Of a stretch of 5,228 nt of DNA, positions 5,148 to 5,228 are shown piece by piece. A program made the translations under genes and the position numbers. Each line of letters begins with the position of its first letter. Within the stretch, counting starts at the first letter, position 1. The notes beneath the pieces were generated by a model. That model had not been told where the DNA came from. It did no database searches and saw only the letters and a list, made by a program, of their open reading frames with translations. The stretch comes from an uncultured Pseudomonadota bacterium (GTDB lineage: Bacteria > Myxococcota_A > UBA796 > GCA-2862545), in the NCBI GenBank assembly GCA_937891875.1, contig CALATR010000847.1, positions 1 through 5,228 of the forward strand, read 5' to 3'.

Positions 5148-5228
5148 GCCTCGCCGTCCCCGACGACGTGTCGGCCGCCCTGCGCCTCACCGCGGGCTTC
5201 GACGCGGTGCTGACCCAGGGCTTCGCCC
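5144..5228 (+). CDS. Start of an unidentified gene, cut by the window end
   Basis: ATG at 5144 overlaps the TGA of the SWIM-like gene by the ATGA arrangement, and the frame stays open to the end of the window. The 28 residues seen (MSLAVPDDVSAALRLTAGFD, then AVLTQGFA) have strong GC-rich third-position bias and look coding. They are too few to name a family. The overlap implies co-translation with the SWIM-like protein and a shared role. Confidence 0.68.
   Translation, partial: MSLAVPDDVSAALRLTAGFDAVLTQGFA

Overview
The window is a stretch of high-GC chromosome. It holds four complete genes, one gene cut at each end of the window, and one repeat-rich non-coding gap. Hand-counted samples give 78% GC at 361-420 and 75% at 4981-5040. 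Coding density, codon bias, an outer-membrane barrel-type protein and an EAD-like N-terminal domain together suggest a Gram-negative, developmentally complex bacterium such as a myxobacterium. This is inference: no rRNA or marker gene is present.

Layout. (1) 2-1369 (+): 3' part of an outer-membrane beta-barrel-like protein built from two homologous halves. Its start lies upstream of the window. (2) 1515-3260 (+): a 581-residue protein with an N-terminal domain resembling effector-associated domain 1 (EAD1), an unassigned middle region, and a C-terminal class I SAM-dependent methyltransferase. It is visibly lower in GC than its neighbours and is the most interesting gene here. (3) 3295-3678 (-): a small three-helix membrane protein, convergent with gene 2. 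(4) 3764-4204 (+): a GNAT N-acetyltransferase, divergent from gene 3 across an 85-bp spacer that carries an 8-bp dyad. (5) 4205-4685: a non-coding gap with a 265-bp element bounded by 35-bp inverted repeats (32 of 35 identical) and containing several stem-loops. (6) 4686-5147 (+): a small SWIM-like zinc-finger protein read from GTG behind a strong Shine-Dalgarno sequence. It overlaps by ATGA with (7) 5144 to the window end (+): the first 28 codons of an unidentified gene.

How the genes relate. Genes 1-4 look like separate transcription units: strand changes and hairpins fall between them and no shared pathway is evident. Only genes 6 and 7 look like an operon. In conflict systems EADs act as adaptor modules that pair an effector with a partner carrying the same EAD. 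The gene-2 protein could therefore be the methyltransferase arm of a system whose other parts are encoded elsewhere. SWIM-type zinc-finger genes in actinobacteria and myxobacteria are often found beside MoxR-type AAA+ and vWA genes, so the cut-off operon on the right may belong to such a cluster; those genes are outside the window.
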